This document shows positions 40,215 to 49,000 of a stretch of DNA of 64,000 bases, one piece after another. Every line of letters begins with the position of its first letter. Positions within the stretch are counted from its first letter, which is position 1. The notes under the pieces are model-generated. The model made no database searches. It saw only the letters and a program-made list of their open reading frames with translations, and was not told the DNA's origin. Source of the DNA: Thraustochytrium sp. TN22 (lineage: Eukaryota > Sar > Bigyra > Thraustochytrida > Thraustochytriidae); NCBI GenBank assembly GCA_013306675.1, contig JABLUY010000080.1, forward strand, positions 62,001 through 126,000, given 5' to 3'. A program made the position numbers and the translations under genes.

Positions 40215-42065
40215 TCAAAGGTGCGCGTGCGCCGTCAGAGGCGACTTGGTCTCTACGGGCGGGACGCGCTCGAGAAAGAGCAAGTAGACGGAAGACGTGT
40301 CGATGTTGTCGGGCTCAATCTTGGTGACGCGATCGTCGTTAAAGTTGTGCCAGACGTTGGTCCGGACGTGGCGTGCATTGGCCGTGTAGTGGCCGCCGGA
40401 GAGCGTGCCCATGTGGTTAACCATGCCGACAAGGCGGTACTCGAGGGGCTCAAAGGGGGAGGAGGAGGCAGCGGCAGTGGACTTGTGGCAGTAGGGCGTG
40501 AGATCGAGGTGCGAGTCGAGGGGAAGGGCGACGCGCGTCTGCAGCTTGGAGCGGCGAAAGGCGGACTCTTGCGCGAAGCGCTTGAGATGCACGACGAGCA
40601 CCTCGGGGGCGCGATAGATTTGCAGCGAGCGCGTGGAGGGCTGGTGGGACTTGCAGGCGCGGCAGTAGCAGGCGTTGTCGCCGTCCAGCGTCTCCTCGGC
40701 CACCATGGCGGCGAGGCAGTCCTGCAGCGAGACGCGTGGCTTGTCCGGCGTGGCAATGGGCACGGAGAGGTCGAGCACTGGGTCGAACGCGCGGCTCTGG
40801 TTGCCGCAGGTCTTGCAAGTGACGAGCGAGTAGAGCTGGCCGCCAAAGACGTCCTTGACGTGCGAGTCGTTGCGGCGCTCGTAGTGCGCCCACCAGCGGC
40901 GCGCGGTGTCGTCGAGCTTCTCTCCGTCCACGTCCTTGATCTCCTCGTAGGGCACCTTGTCGCGGACGCGGTTGACGTCCTCGTGGATGGCGTCGAGCAG
41001 GCAACGCAGGAGCTCCTGGGCGTCGTGTTGCTCGTAGCCATCAAAGTAGCTGGCGACTTGGCCGATGATTTTTTTTACCTTGGAGGGGCGGATAGCGGAG
41101 TCGTCCTTTTTGGTCCACATGGACTGCATGAGCTTGCCAAAGGCGAGCGCCATGTCGCCTTTGGCGCCGATGTTGTCGGTGTTGAGGTCGGTTTCGTGCG
41201 TGCCGCGCAAAAAGTACTGGGCGAAGGGGCCACACTGAGAGAGGCACTGCAGGCAGGCGTTCATGTAGCAGGTGTTGCCAAGGTTGCGCAGGCCGCGCGT
41301 GCCGTTGGCAAAGAGGTCGCGGTCGATGGGAGCGAGCTGCAGCTGTTTGCAAAAGGCGCGCGCCAGGTCTGTGTCGGTGTCCAGCGAGGTGCGCGATTTC
41401 TTGGCGGCGCAGTGCTGCGGCGACAGGTGCGCTGGGATGCGCTTTTGTGCGTTGCCGCCGGGGCGTGCCTGCGGTGAGCCCGGGACGAGCGGCGGCAGCA
41501 GGCCGCTGGCTGTGGACACGGACAGCGGGCTCACCTCGAGGTGGGCACCGCTATCGTCCTCGTCGTCCCCCGCTTTGGCCTCTTCATCCTCTTCTTCTTC
41601 TTCTTCTTTCAGGTCGTTCTCCGCCTTGAGTGGCACGAGAGATTCGTTCCGGATTTGCTGTAGCGGGCTTTGCTTGCCACGCGTTACGCGCTCCTCGCTC
41701 GGATCGCCATTTTCGCTGTTGTTGTTGTTGTTGTTGCCTGGTGCAAGAGGAGACAGTGGCGCGAGCGACCGGGGCGACGACGGTGACAGGGGTGTCAGCG
41801 ACACGAGGTGGTCGCTGCGCTCGCCGTCACTTTCCGGGCCGTCCTGCTGCTGTTCTTGTTGCTGCTGCCTCTGCTGAAGTGGCTGCATGTGCGAGAGCAG
41901 GAGGAGTACGGCGTACACGCCAAAGAGCCCGACGTTCAAGCTCTCCTGCCACCACGAACCAGAGGCCAGCGCCGTGGCTTGCAGCACCGCTTCGGTCTCC
42001 GTCGGCAGTAGCACACCGACCGGGAGGATGGCAAGCGCGGGCCCGACGCCACCGCTTGCGCTCAT
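40215..42065 (-). CDS. Ubiquitin-specific protease with N-terminal membrane segment
   Basis: The 616-residue deubiquitinase has a complete USP domain (about residues 255-605): Cys box GNTCYMN with C266, the QHDAQELL block, a zinc-ribbon pair (CKTCG and CYCRACK), and the His box GTLSGGHYTA with H559, then WHNFNDDRV. The N-terminus has two hydrophobic stretches, the second (NVGLFGVYAVLLLLSH) long enough for a membrane helix, followed by a Gln-rich run and disordered acidic linker. An N-terminal anchor with a cytosolic USP domain recalls USP30 on mitochondria, but the target membrane cannot be told. The ATG at 42065 (MSASGG) is the first in the frame. It converges on the kinesin gene, 198 bp away. 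Confidence 0.9.
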   Translation of the reverse strand: MSASGGVGPALAILPVGVLLPTETEAVLQATALASGSWWQESLNVGLFGVYAVLLLLSHMQPLQQRQQQQEQQQDGPESDGERSDHLVSLTPLSPSSPRSLAPLSPLAPGNNNNNNSENGDPSEERVTRGKQSPLQQIRNESLVPLKAENDLKEEEEEEDEEAKAGDDEDDSGAHLEVSPLSVSTASGLLPPLVPGSPQARPGGNAQKRIPAHLSPQHCAAKKSRTSLDTDTDLARAFCKQLQLAPIDRDLFANGTRGLRNLGNTCYMNACLQCLSQCGPFAQYFLRGTHETDLNTDNIGAKGDMALAFGKLMQSMWTKKDDSAIRPSKVKKIIGQVASYFDGYEQHDAQELLRCLLDAIHEDVNRVRDKVPYEEIKDVDGEKLDDTARRWWAHYERRNDSHVKDVFGGQLYSLVTCKTCGNQSRAFDPVLDLSVPIATPDKPRVSLQDCLAAMVAEETLDGDNACYCRACKSHQPSTRSLQIYRAPEVLVVHLKRFAQESAFRRSKLQTRVALPLDSHLDLTPYCHKSTAAASSSPFEPLEYRLVGMVNHMGTLSGGHYTANARHVRTNVWHNFNDDRVTKIEPDNIDTSSVYLLFLERVPPVETKSPLTAHAHL

Positions 42066-42822
42066 GAAAATGAGCAATGTGCGCGATTGATCGAGAGTTG
42101 TGCGAGACACTCCTGCGAGAGTGCTGCTTCGCTCTGCTTCCGAGCCGCCGCCGCCTCACGGCCCGCGCCGCGTCGCGCCGTGCCGCTCGCCGCTCTGCCC
42201 CTCTGTCTCGCGCGCGACCCCGCGACTGCTGCGCCGCGCGGCGTTTCGTCTCCCGCGGGACTCTGTGCGCGCTCCCGGCGCGAACCTTTTGAGGATGAAG
42301 GAGACGAAGCGAGACGAATCTGTCTCGGCGCCACGACGTTTGCCTCCACGTCGCGCGTCTCGGGCCGTGCCGCGCGCCTGCAATGCCGCTGCGTCGCCAC
42401 GAGCGCGCTCGCGCCGCCTCGCACCGCCCCGCGCCGCCTCGCGCCGCCTCGCACCGCCTCGCGCCGCCTCGCGCCGCTGCTGCTTGGGTTCTGGACTCCA
42501 CGAGGTGACTTTGGTCGATGCGCAGAGCGCGCAGTCCAGTTTTTTCGAGCCAGGCGCGCCGCGGGTCAACCTGAAGGGGACAAGAGCGAGGCGATACACA
42601 GCGTGGCCTTGGTCAGGGGGGCAAGAGCGAGGCGATGCGCAGCGTGACCTTGGTCAACGTGCAGGAGGCTAGAGCAAGGCGATGCGCAGCGTAACCTTGG
42701 TCAACTTGCAGGAGGCTAGAGCGAGGCGATGCGCAGCGTGACCTTGGTCAAGGCCACACGTGCCGCGCGAGGCGACTTCCCATACACCACTGATAAGGCG
42801 AGTTCAATGTCGAGATTTGCTT
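42066..42822. other. Spacer upstream of the USP gene with degenerate tandem repeats
   Basis: 757 bp. At 42405-42480 a CCGCCTCGCG-type decamer is repeated several times. At about 42580-42752 a ~50-bp unit built on GAGCGAGGCGATGCGCAGCG and CCTTGGTCAA occurs about four times with small changes. Overlapping open frames on both strands result from these repeats. No gene is supported. Confidence 0.6.
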
Positions 42823-43767
42823 TCAAAGGGAAGGAAAGGGCGTAGCGCCAGGATATTGAAGCCAGTTCTTGTCGCTCCATGAAATGCCCTTGGTTGGACC
42901 CTCAATGAGGTGGAGCTGAAAGGTGTGGCGCTGGTGATCCGACTCATTGCGCAGGGAGAGGTGCTCAACCTGGCCGTGAATAAGGACGAGGTCACCAGCC
43001 TTGCACTCGACAGAGACGAAGCCAGCGTCGCGTAGGCGCTGATGCGTGTCGGCTCCAATGTCAGGTAGCGAGGCGCCCTCGAGCGGGGTCATTTGGTCGT
43101 CGGGCACGAGCTGCTTAAAGGCCATGCGAGTCTCGCCGTCGTCGTCGACGACGCGCTGGAAGTGACGGCGCACGGGCTCCTTGTGCGAGCCCGGGCGGAA
43201 CCAGAGCGCGCCGTTCTGGAGCGTGGCGTCGTCGAGCGCGAGCCAAAGCCCAAGGCAGGTGGGCCGCGGCTCCGTGTAGAGAAAGGTGGAGTCCTGGTGC
43301 GCCGTGACCTCGCCGCCGATGCGCGGATTCTTGAGAATGTACATGGACTGCGGCAAGACGGGCGCCTCCCATCCCAGGGCGCGCACGAGCGTGGAGACCT
43401 TGCCGCTCTCGGAGTAGGTGCGAAAGACCGGGTCCACGACGTGGAGGCCGTGGCCGATCTTGTTGATTTTGGCCATGGTGGCGGCCGGGTCGTCCTTGAC
43501 GACGGTCTTGTCGGAGCCGCTCTCCCAAAAGCAGCGCACCTCGCGCGCGCTGCTGATGAAGTAGTCATCGCTGCCTTGGGCGGACGTCTGGCCAGCGTCC
43601 GTGCGGAACTCCGTGGTGGTGAGGCCGTCCCAGGCCGCGACGATCTCGAGCGCGCGCGCCTTCATGGCGGCCACCTCCTCGGGCGACGCGAAGTGCGGCA
43701 CGACGGCGCAGCCGTCGCGCGCAAAGGCATCGCGCACGGCCACGTACGTGTCTGACGCCTGCGACAT
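42823..43767 (-). CDS. Phytanoyl-CoA dioxygenase domain protein, PHYHD1-like
   Basis: The 314-residue protein is an Fe(II)/2-oxoglutarate-dependent oxygenase. The HxD metal motif is H157-Q-D159 (HQDSTFLYTEP), followed by LGLWLALDDAT and NGALWFRPGSH, all standard for the PhyH family. The distal metal His lies in VEHLSLRNESDHQRHTF, a pattern matching PHYHD1 rather than peroxisomal phytanoyl-CoA hydroxylase. No N-terminal PTS2-like leader is seen and the C-terminus (FPSL) is not a PTS1, so cytosolic location is likely. The substrate is unknown; PHYHD1 itself has no settled physiological substrate. The ATG at 43767 fits the family start. Confidence 0.88.
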   Translation of the reverse strand: MSQASDTYVAVRDAFARDGCAVVPHFASPEEVAAMKARALEIVAAWDGLTTTEFRTDAGQTSAQGSDDYFISSAREVRCFWESGSDKTVVKDDPAATMAKINKIGHGLHVVDPVFRTYSESGKVSTLVRALGWEAPVLPQSMYILKNPRIGGEVTAHQDSTFLYTEPRPTCLGLWLALDDATLQNGALWFRPGSHKEPVRRHFQRVVDDDGETRMAFKQLVPDDQMTPLEGASLPDIGADTHQRLRDAGFVSVECKAGDLVLIHGQVEHLSLRNESDHQRHTFQLHLIEGPTKGISWSDKNWLQYPGATPFPSL

Positions 43768-43962
43768 GCTTTTGCGAGTCAGTCAGTCGCCAACAAGGCT
43801 TTGATTTTGTTGAGCACGCGTGCTGCCGTCCGCGTCGGTCTATTCGTGCCTGAATAGGCCCTTTTTGGCCTTTGGGAGAACTGAAAGGGCATCGAACAAG
43901 AAAAGCAAACTGCGCGACTCGTGCGCAATGACTCCTCGCGAGATGACTTTCCTTTTAGGCTG

Positions 43963-45507
43963 TTAGTCGAGGTGGTTTTGGTCGAACCAACGCTTGAGAC
44001 GATCGTCGTCGCGGTCGAGGGCAAAGATGGGAAAGTCATAGCCAAAGTTGAGCTCGAGGAGCGTGCGTAGGTTCAAGAGACGCGCGGAGGTGGGCGCAAA
44101 GGTGCCGGAGTTATTGTCGATGATGAGAGCGGGCGTTTGCGTGCGCTGGAAACGCTCTGAATTCATGTCAATGAACATCTCGCCGGCGTAGATGACGTGC
44201 TTGCTGCAGTTGGAGTGCAGGGCGTGTTTGGAGAGCAGGTCCTGACCCGTCTTCTTGCTGGTCTCTGAAAAGTGCAAGACGCCGTCGGGCATGATGACGT
44301 AGGTGTAGCGCACGCTGTGGCCTTTGACCTTGCCATAGTCGAGCTGGTCGAAGAAGTCGCGAATGCCCTGCACGTGCGAGAGGCGGTACTGACCGCCTTC
44401 ACTGTCATTCTTGGAGTAGAGCCAGCGGTGCTGGAGGCGTATGCCGGCGCGCACAAGGGCGGCGGCCATTCCAGGCCCGTAGATGCGCTGGCCCTTGGTG
44501 TATGATTCCTTCCATGGGCAGGTCTGACAGTTGAAGGTGTTGGCAACCTCCCAGAGCGCGATTTGATAGGTGCGAAAGGTCTTGAAGGTGCCGCCGTCCA
44601 TGAGCTTCCGCATGATGCCGGCGCGGTAGTTCCAGTTGACAACCATGCGCAGCTTGGGTAGGGGAAAGGGGACGACGTCACGCAGGGAGAGGCGCGCACC
44701 CTGGGTGACGGTGGCTGGCCACTCGTAGGCCTCGTACCATAGTTCGAGAAGGACGAGGCCGCCCTTTTTTGTGCGCTTCGTAAAGGTGCCCTTGCGCGTG
44801 AGCTTGTACCAGCCGCGGCTGGGGCGCACCGAGGTGGCGTCACGGAAGACGGTGGGCTCGGGCGCACATGTTCCGATGAGATCGTCGCGTGTATAGGTAT
44901 CGTGGTCTAGCACAGAGATGATGAGTCCTGGTGCGCTGGACGACTTATGCACCGGAAATTTGGCGGTCCAGTCGAAGCGCAGTTCGCGGCCCGCCTCGTG
45001 ATGGATGTCGGAGAAGCTGACATTGTCGCCAACGCGGATGACGACGTACGGGTCGTTCTTGGAAAAGCGGTCTCGGTCCGAGAGCTCTTTGGCTTCCAGG
45101 ACGCGCACGCAGAGCAGTTTGCCTGGCTGCCTGCTGGTCAGGCCGCCGTCCATGGAGAGGGCTTGCCGGAACATGGTGAGCCCTGCCGGTTGTTCGGTTC
45201 TGTGTGCTTGCTCCTGTTGTTGGTGGCTGTGTAGATGCGGGTGGATGGGTGGGCCGGCCCGCTCGCCGTGCTCCTCCGCGAACTCATTGATGCTGTCCTT
45301 TGCTGGAGCCGGCACGTGGGACATTTCATAGTGCGCTGCGAGGTTTTGCACCGATTGCGCCTCGGGCAGCGCTGCGTTGTTGCTGAGCAGGTGTTCCTCC
45401 TGGTCACGCATGGACGACGCGATCGGTAGTGACGGGCCGTGTGCTGTAAAGACGTCCGACGGCAGCGCGCCCGCCAGCCCGGCGCGGTGATCCATGTCGG
45501 CCTTCAT
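43963..45507 (-). CDS. C2-domain protein with a conserved C-terminal domain of unknown function
   Basis: The 514-residue protein has a disordered N-terminus, one C2 domain (about residues 125-250; LCVRVLEAKELSDRDRFSKN, then DHDTYTRDDLIG with acidic Ca2+-loop residues) and a C-terminal region of 250 residues. That region contains YTYVIMPDGVLHFSET, a SNCSKHVIYAGEM element and a closing ALIIDNNSGTFAP segment. I recall the same arrangement, including the IDNNSGT block near the C-terminus, in uncharacterised fungal and oomycete C2 proteins. The function is unknown; Ca2+-dependent membrane binding is inferred from the C2 part. It lies 195 bp upstream of the dioxygenase gene on the same strand. Confidence 0.75.
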   Translation of the reverse strand: MKADMDHRAGLAGALPSDVFTAHGPSLPIASSMRDQEEHLLSNNAALPEAQSVQNLAAHYEMSHVPAPAKDSINEFAEEHGERAGPPIHPHLHSHQQQEQAHRTEQPAGLTMFRQALSMDGGLTSRQPGKLLCVRVLEAKELSDRDRFSKNDPYVVIRVGDNVSFSDIHHEAGRELRFDWTAKFPVHKSSSAPGLIISVLDHDTYTRDDLIGTCAPEPTVFRDATSVRPSRGWYKLTRKGTFTKRTKKGGLVLLELWYEAYEWPATVTQGARLSLRDVVPFPLPKLRMVVNWNYRAGIMRKLMDGGTFKTFRTYQIALWEVANTFNCQTCPWKESYTKGQRIYGPGMAAALVRAGIRLQHRWLYSKNDSEGGQYRLSHVQGIRDFFDQLDYGKVKGHSVRYTYVIMPDGVLHFSETSKKTGQDLLSKHALHSNCSKHVIYAGEMFIDMNSERFQRTQTPALIIDNNSGTFAPTSARLLNLRTLLELNFGYDFPIFALDRDDDRLKRWFDQNHLD

Positions 45508-45755
45508 GCGAGAGCTACGAAAGCAAGGCGCCGCGCAGGCGTGCGAGCGAGCGAGCAGGCGTGCGAGTGAGCGAGCAGCCCCGCCCTCGCCCCGCCCTTA
45601 TCCCGCCCTCCCCCCAACCCCACCCCCTCGAGCAGGCCGCGCGTCGTAGAGCCGGAGTTCTACGTTTGTCGCAGTGCTTCGTCTTGAGCCGGCTGGCTCA
45701 GGCTGCTCAAGACGGCCAGGTCACACAAGACTGGTGCAATTACTTAGGAGCTAAC

Positions 45756-48491
45756 TTAGTTGAGGAATACATTGGCATTGTGCATGACGTCAGAGATGGC
45801 AGTAATGAGCGTGTCCTCTGACTTGTTGATCTTCTCGCGAAGCCACACCTCAGCTTTTTCATCGGAGAGTGTGAGCTCGAGACGGTCGCGGACACTGGTG
45901 AAAACCTCATCGTCCTTTTCAAAGACGGTATTGACCTTGGAGTGCTTCATGAGGTGTAAGAGGTTGAGGATGAGAGTGGCATTCTTGCGGAGGATTCGGT
46001 AGGCCTCGCAGCAGTGCGAGACGAACTTTTCAAAGCCTGGGCTGCCACGGCCGCCCATGGTCTCGATCATGTCCTTGGTGAGGCGAATGGGCCCGACGGC
46101 CCAGGAGCGAGGGTCATGGCCCATGATGAAGCCAAAGTCGATGTGGAAGAGCGCGCCGTTGTCGCTGCGCACCATGATGTTGTCCAGATGGCGGTCGCCG
46201 ACGGAGAGCACGTAGGTGCACATGCAGTAGCCAGCACATGATTTGATGAACTTGGAGACCATCTCCTCGTAAATCTCCTGCTCCGAGCGTGCATGGCGCA
46301 CGGCGCGAGTCGTCGCTTGAGACTGGGACGATGGTGGTGTGGGCGGCGAGGCGGGCGTGGAAGCGGGCGCGTCGGACGCAGTTGCGTTTGCAGCGTCGGC
46401 GGCGTTGGCGGCGTTGGCGTCAACGGCGTCGCGTTGGGCGCCGCGCTCGGTTGCAGCGACCTCTTTGGCGCGGGCGTGAAAGAAGGAGCTGATGGTGCCA
46501 TGGTTGCGCTGTATCTGCGTGAGGGAGCAAGAGTTGTTGATGAACTCCATCATGCCCTCGTCCTTGGAGAAGGGCAGCACGCGGTAGAGCGTGAGGTGGA
46601 GGTCCAGGTTGACATCCTTGAAGAGCTTGTCCATGACGCCGAGCAGCTGGAGCATGAGCTGGTCCTGGCGCAGGTCGTCGCCGACCTTGACAAAGGCCGG
46701 GGAGGCGACGGGTCTTGCAGAGGCGGCGTCGGGGTGCTTGGGGGCGAGGAGGAGGTCGATCTTAAAGGGCTGGGTCTTGCTGCTAAAGACCTTGAGGGAG
46801 GCCGGGTCGACGCCAATGATGGCCTCGTCGGGCCAGAGCGGGTGTATGACGGGCGTCTCGAGGGCGCACAGGTCGTGGAAGCGGCCGTCGGGCTGGCGCA
46901 TCATGCGCTGCATGTAGTTTTGGCGCGTGACGGCGCGACCGCGGCCGTCCTTGCCCATTTCGACGAGGCGGTCGACAAAGGCGACCTGGGCGCGCAGGCG
47001 CTTGGCGAGGTGCGCGCCGCGCGGTGATCGCTGGAGTTGGCGCAGCAGCTCGTCGCGCACCTCGCCAAAGAGCTCGCTGCTGTGGCGCTCCGTGTTGAGG
47101 TACCACATGAAGAAGGAGACGAGGGTCTCGCTGGCCATGGCGCGGCGGATGAGGAAGCGCGCGAGGAGGCCGAGCGGGCGCGAGGTGGTGGGCCCGGTGG
47201 CGGCGGCGGCGGCGGCCACGGCGTCTGCTTCGGAGGGCAAGGGCTGCGGGGCGGCCTCGCGGTCGGCGACGGGCGCGTCGGCGCGGTCCGAGGGCAGCGC
47301 GGCGGCAGCCTCGTGCTCGGCGGCCGCGGCGTCGAGGAGCTCGAGGTCGTCGTAGCGCAGCGCCTGCACGAGCTGCAGGAGGTAGAGTTGGAGCTCGGCG
47401 TCGCTGGCCTGGTCGAGGATGCGAATGGCGTGGCCACGCACGACCGGGTTGCGAAAGGTGCCCTCGTCGCCGAGCAGGCGCAAGGCGTCGGCGATGTCAA
47501 TCTGCGCCCAGGACTCGAGCAGCTCTGCGGCAAGTGCGGTTTCGCGCGGGTTCTCCCAGTCGACGCTCATGACGAATTTGATGAGGGCTTTGCGGTCGCT
47601 CGTGAGGGAGAAGCAGAACTTCCAGAGCACGTCCTGATCCTTGGTGGTGAGCTGGTGCGAGGAGGCGAGGAGGCGGCGGATGTGCTCCTTCTCGTCCTTG
47701 TCGGGTTTGAGGTCGCGGTCCACGACGCCGCGCACGGCGCTCGGGTGCAGTTTGCGATACTTTTCCTCGACTGGGTTGGGCAGCTCCTTGCCATCGCGCA
47801 GGAGTGAGCGCGAGCCGGACATCATCTCCGGGTCTTGCACGGGCGCCTCGTCGCGCTGCTGCACGATGCGTTCCGAGATGTACGGCATCTCTTCAAAGAG
47901 CACGGGGTGTTCAAAGTACGGGAACTCCAGCGTGAGGAGCGACTTGCGGCCGGCCTCGCGGTGCGTCAGGGCACGCGTGCGGTGGCGCGCCAGCTCGTCC
48001 AGCCAGCCGACGCGAGCCACCTTGCCCATGTTGTACTTTTCGCCGTTTTGCCAGAGTCGTGACGCCTCCGTGAGCTGCCCGTTGAGCAGGACTTGCGTGC
48101 GCCCACGCCGCAGTCTACCGTGCTCATCGAAGAGAGACACTACGCCGACGCCCACGTGGCCCTTGGCTGCGCTCCACACGGAGACGACCACGCAGGCGTC
48201 CAGCTGCAGGTCGCAGTAGCGCACGGGGAGCGTGAGCCACCTGCCCCACTGCACACGTCCGCGTTTCGCGACGGACAGCCGCGTGCTCTGCTCCACTTGG
48301 TGTGTGGAGAACCCGCCGCAGTGCACTTGCGCCGTCACCACGAACTCGTCGTCCTCTGTTGCCGCCGCCGTCGAGCTCGTCGCCCACGCCCGCGCATCCA
48401 AGCTGCGGACCTTGACGGCCACATCCAGCTTTAAGCTCCAGCTCAGCAGGTACGCGTACTCTAGGCAGGGCAGCCCATCCACTACTGGCAT
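45756..48491 (-). CDS. VPS34: Class III phosphatidylinositol 3-kinase Vps34
   Basis: The 911-residue enzyme makes PI3P on endosomes and autophagic membranes, working with Vps15 and Beclin/Vps30. In order it has a C2 domain (about 20-210), a helical PIK domain (about 330-530, with an inserted Ala/Glu-rich loop near 450-480) and a lipid-kinase domain. The kinase has DDLRQDQLMLQLL (near 605), the catalytic loop GDRHLDN (near 764) and the metal motif HIDFGF. A second low-complexity insertion of about 60 residues precedes the catalytic loop (near 690-740). It ends with the amphipathic C-terminal helix typical of Vps34. The ATG at 48491 (MPVVDG) was chosen because it directly precedes the C2 domain; upstream frame is Pro/Arg-rich. 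It is divergent from the permease gene. Confidence 0.94.
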   Translation of the reverse strand: MPVVDGLPCLEYAYLLSWSLKLDVAVKVRSLDARAWATSSTAAATEDDEFVVTAQVHCGGFSTHQVEQSTRLSVAKRGRVQWGRWLTLPVRYCDLQLDACVVVSVWSAAKGHVGVGVVSLFDEHGRLRRGRTQVLLNGQLTEASRLWQNGEKYNMGKVARVGWLDELARHRTRALTHREAGRKSLLTLEFPYFEHPVLFEEMPYISERIVQQRDEAPVQDPEMMSGSRSLLRDGKELPNPVEEKYRKLHPSAVRGVVDRDLKPDKDEKEHIRRLLASSHQLTTKDQDVLWKFCFSLTSDRKALIKFVMSVDWENPRETALAAELLESWAQIDIADALRLLGDEGTFRNPVVRGHAIRILDQASDAELQLYLLQLVQALRYDDLELLDAAAAEHEAAAALPSDRADAPVADREAAPQPLPSEADAVAAAAAATGPTTSRPLGLLARFLIRRAMASETLVSFFMWYLNTERHSSELFGEVRDELLRQLQRSPRGAHLAKRLRAQVAFVDRLVEMGKDGRGRAVTRQNYMQRMMRQPDGRFHDLCALETPVIHPLWPDEAIIGVDPASLKVFSSKTQPFKIDLLLAPKHPDAASARPVASPAFVKVGDDLRQDQLMLQLLGVMDKLFKDVNLDLHLTLYRVLPFSKDEGMMEFINNSCSLTQIQRNHGTISSFFHARAKEVAATERGAQRDAVDANAANAADAANATASDAPASTPASPPTPPSSQSQATTRAVRHARSEQEIYEEMVSKFIKSCAGYCMCTYVLSVGDRHLDNIMVRSDNGALFHIDFGFIMGHDPRSWAVGPIRLTKDMIETMGGRGSPGFEKFVSHCCEAYRILRKNATLILNLLHLMKHSKVNTVFEKDDEVFTSVRDRLELTLSDEKAEVWLREKINKSEDTLITAISDVMHNANVFLN

Positions 48492-49000
48492 CCTCTCCTG
48501 TCCGCCACGCAGCAGCAGCAGCAGCAGCGGCAGCGGCAGCGGCAGCGGCAGCGCGGCGCGGCGCGCGACCTCTTCAAGCACTTGCCGCTTTGCCGCGCCG
48601 GCGCCTCGCCCAAAAAGACCCAACGTGAAAACGACCGCGGCCGGCTGCGCAAGTAGAACTTTCCGGCATGGCAGCCTCTGACAGGTCGCTTTGATTTTGC
48701 GATGGTCGACGTTGGCTCGCCGAGCAAAACCCTTTCGCGCAGATCGGCGCGCGGCGCGCGCGCGCGTGCGTGGCAGGCACAACGGAGCCACAGGATCTGA
48801 CGGGGGCGGCGTCCGCGTCGGCGCAGGGCCTGACGGCGGCGTCCGTGTCGGCGCAGGATTTGACGCCGGCGGTCGCGTGGACGAGTAGCACGACGAACTG
48901 GAGCACGTCAAGTACGCCGACCGGCGTACGGCACCGACGGCGGCGCAATAGTGCGGTGGCAGTGGTCGCTCGCGGACGTGCGCTGTCGCAAGGCGCGCCC
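48492..49000. promoter_or_regulatory. Divergent spacer between Vps34 and the AI-2E-type permease
   Basis: 509 bp with a GGCAGC/CGGCAG run at about 48515-48556 and a partial internal duplication (GGCGTCCGTGTCGGCGCAGG near 48838 and a similar block near 48808). It contains both promoters; no gene is supported. Confidence 0.4.
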
